Source: Desulfobacter sp.
GTDB lineage: Bacteria; Desulfobacterota; Desulfobacteria; Desulfobacterales; Desulfobacteraceae
Assembly (NCBI GenBank): GCA_030145005.1
Contig: JAQYWJ010000136.1
Coordinates: 1-6,158 of the forward strand
Reading direction: 5' to 3'
DNA length: 6,158 nucleotides
In this document: positions 4,683-6,158 of the stretch, piece after piece
Layout of the letters: each line of letters opens with the position of its first letter
Numbering within the stretch: position 1 is the first letter of the stretch
Notes under the pieces: model-generated
What the model was told of the DNA's origin: nothing
Seen by the model: the letters and a program-made list of their open reading frames with translations, nothing else
Database searches by the model: none
Translations under genes and position numbers: made by a program

Positions 4683-6145
4683 TACAATGTGTTTTTCTGA
4701 TCCCGGTCGCGTTTTTTGCGGCTTTGTTCTTTGCGCTGCTTATCCCGCTTTGTCATGACCTTCTTTTTCTTCTCCTGGATTCGCCTGAACTCCTTTGTGT
4801 TGCCGGAAAATTCAATTTTACCGGTTTTTTCCCTGAAATAGAGATTAACAGGGGTTAACGTCAAAGGGATCATTTGGCGCAGTTGGTTGACCAGATACCG
4901 CTTATAAGAAAAGTGTACTGCCTTGGGATAATTGACAAAACAGACAAAAGAAGGTGGTTTCACGGCCACCTGGGACGCATAAAAAAACTTGATGCGCCGC
5001 CCTTTGTGAAGGGAAGGTTCATCTCTGTACACAGCGTCCTCAATGATCCGGTTGACCATGCCTGTATTGATTCTATGGCAGTATTCCTTATAAACCTTTT
5101 CCACCTCACCAAAAATCTTGTGGCAGCGCTGGCCGGTTTTGGCTGAAATGGTGATGGCAGGTGCAAAGGCCAGGAACTTTGCTTTCTGGCGCAACTCTTT
5201 GATAAACGCCTGCTGCCCTTTTTCGGACTTGTCCACAAGATCCCATTTATTGAGCACGAAAATGGCCCCGCATCCCCTTTTTTCCGCATAGCCTGCAATG
5301 GTGATGTCCTGGTCTGTGATTCCTTCGGAACAGTCGATGAGAATCAACGCCACATCACAGTCTTCCATACTGTCCAGGGCTTTAAGAATGGAAAATTTTT
5401 CAAGTTTATCCGTAACCTTGCCCTTGCGGCGGATACCCGCGGTATCTTTAAGAATAAATTCCCGACCTTTTCGGTTCACGGATAATTCAATGGCATCCCG
5501 GGTGGTGCCGGCCTTATCGTTGACCACCACACGCTGTTCTCCGAAGAGACGGTTGGCAAGGGATGATTTACCCACGTTGGGACGCCCGATAATGGCAATG
5601 CGGATGGGGCCGCTATCATCTTCTTCCGGTTCATCCTGAACCGGGGCATCGGGCAGCAGGGCCACCAAATCTGAAAGAAAATCCCCTACCCCCAGGCCAT
5701 GTTCGGCTGATATCTTGTAAAGCCGGTCCACACCCAGGCTATAGAACTCCCCAAGCTCGTCTTCCTGTTGGTGCAGGCTTTCAATTTTATTAATCAGATA
5801 AAAAACAGGCTTTTCCGTGCGGCGCAAAAGATCAGCAAGATCTCGGTCATAGGGGGAAAGTCCTGCCCGGCCATCCAGAATAAATACCAGGACATCGGCC
5901 TGGTCCACGGCCCGCAACAGCTGCGCCTTAATCTGGGATGCAAAATAGTCATCATCCGCACTTAAAAAACCACCGGTATCAACCAGGGTAAAGGCTTTAT
6001 CCTCCCACTGCGTATCGGCATACTGCCGGTCCCGGGTTACACCGGGCATATCATCCACCAGGGCCTGGCGGGATTTTGTAATTCTGTTAAACAGTGTGGA
6101 TTTTCCAACATTGGGGCGGCCCACAAGGGCCACAACCGGTTTCAT
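4682..6145 (-). CDS. der: Ribosome biogenesis GTPase Der (EngA), two tandem GTPase domains
   Basis: Der is an essential cytosolic GTPase that assists maturation of the 50S ribosomal subunit. The 487-residue product has the full architecture. GTPase domain 1: G1 GRPNVGKS (9-16), G2 PGVTRD (34-39), G3 DTGG (56-59) and G4 NKIE (119-122). An acidic linker spans about 166-178. GTPase domain 2: GRPNVGKS (187-194), GTTRD (213-217), DTAG (234-237), NKWD (299-302) and SAK (334-336). The KH-like domain (about 355-440) includes SYKRYLVNQLR. A strongly basic tail rich in Lys and Arg (about 452-484) probably contacts rRNA. The oddity is Glu122 in place of the nearly invariant Asp of NKxD in domain 1; domain 2 is canonical. 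ATG 6145 is chosen because GGGAG (6154-6158) lies 8 nt upstream and the reading begins MKPVVALVGRPNVGKS. The promoter lies outside the window. The stop overlaps the rarA start by one base. Confidence 0.97.
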   Translation of the reverse strand: MKPVVALVGRPNVGKSTLFNRITKSRQALVDDMPGVTRDRQYADTQWEDKAFTLVDTGGFLSADDDYFASQIKAQLLRAVDQADVLVFILDGRAGLSPYDRDLADLLRRTEKPVFYLINKIESLHQQEDELGEFYSLGVDRLYKISAEHGLGVGDFLSDLVALLPDAPVQDEPEEDDSGPIRIAIIGRPNVGKSSLANRLFGEQRVVVNDKAGTTRDAIELSVNRKGREFILKDTAGIRRKGKVTDKLEKFSILKALDSMEDCDVALILIDCSEGITDQDITIAGYAEKRGCGAIFVLNKWDLVDKSEKGQQAFIKELRQKAKFLAFAPAITISAKTGQRCHKIFGEVEKVYKEYCHRINTGMVNRIIEDAVYRDEPSLHKGRRIKFFYASQVAVKPPSFVCFVNYPKAVHFSYKRYLVNQLRQMIPLTLTPVNLYFREKTGKIEFSGNTKEFRRIQEKKKKVMTKRDKQRKEQSRKKRDRDQKNTL

Positions 6146-6158
6146 ATTTGTTTCTCCC

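Noticed and set aside
1..6158. CRISPR arrays, tRNA or rRNA genes, transposase genes, defence or toxin-antitoxin modules
   Set aside because: I looked for regular repeat-spacer spacing, tRNA arms and typical protein motifs and found none. The window is largely housekeeping, and I do not see a new multi-gene system in it.

Overview
All recognisable genes in this window lie on the minus strand, so transcription reads from high to low coordinates. In that order they are der (ribosome-assembly GTPase), rarA (replication-fork AAA+ ATPase), a thiolase, a 51-residue membrane microprotein, an AI-2E/PerM-type membrane protein, and the first 46 codons of gyrA, cut by the window edge. The gene mix and protein style suggest a Gram-negative, possibly anaerobic, fatty-acid-using bacterium such as a sulfate reducer of the Desulfobacterales (Desulfobacterota). 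That assignment is inference from protein flavour; there is no rRNA or other decisive marker here.

Region 3354-6145 holds der and rarA, joined by a one-base UAAUG overlap, so they are almost certainly one transcript with coupled translation. The start of this operon may lie beyond the right edge; only the der ribosome binding site is visible there. Region 1962-3248 is a thiolase with a strong Shine-Dalgarno site. It is preceded by a 105-bp spacer carrying two TTGGTTAAA copies exactly 20 bp apart, which looks like a regulator site. The thiolase has all its catalytic residues plus an acidic insertion of about 35 residues near the N terminus.

Region 1441-1961 is mostly intergenic. It holds the small membrane-protein gene (1688-1843), with its own ribosome binding site and a plausible promoter, followed by about 200 bp of non-coding DNA dense in inverted repeats (1491-1692). 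That block could be a dispersed intergenic repeat, a terminator complex or a structured RNA. Region 334-1440 is the AI-2E/PerM family protein, starting at TTG. Region 140-333 separates it from gyrA and holds a candidate gyrA promoter embedded in an 8-bp inverted repeat.

Functionally this is mainly housekeeping: ribosome assembly, fork maintenance, DNA supercoiling and acyl-CoA metabolism. I see no defence system, mobile-element enzyme, CRISPR array, tRNA or rRNA. The items most worth a second look are the microprotein, the structured block beside it, the NKIE motif in the first GTPase domain of Der, and the thiolase insertion with its upstream repeats.
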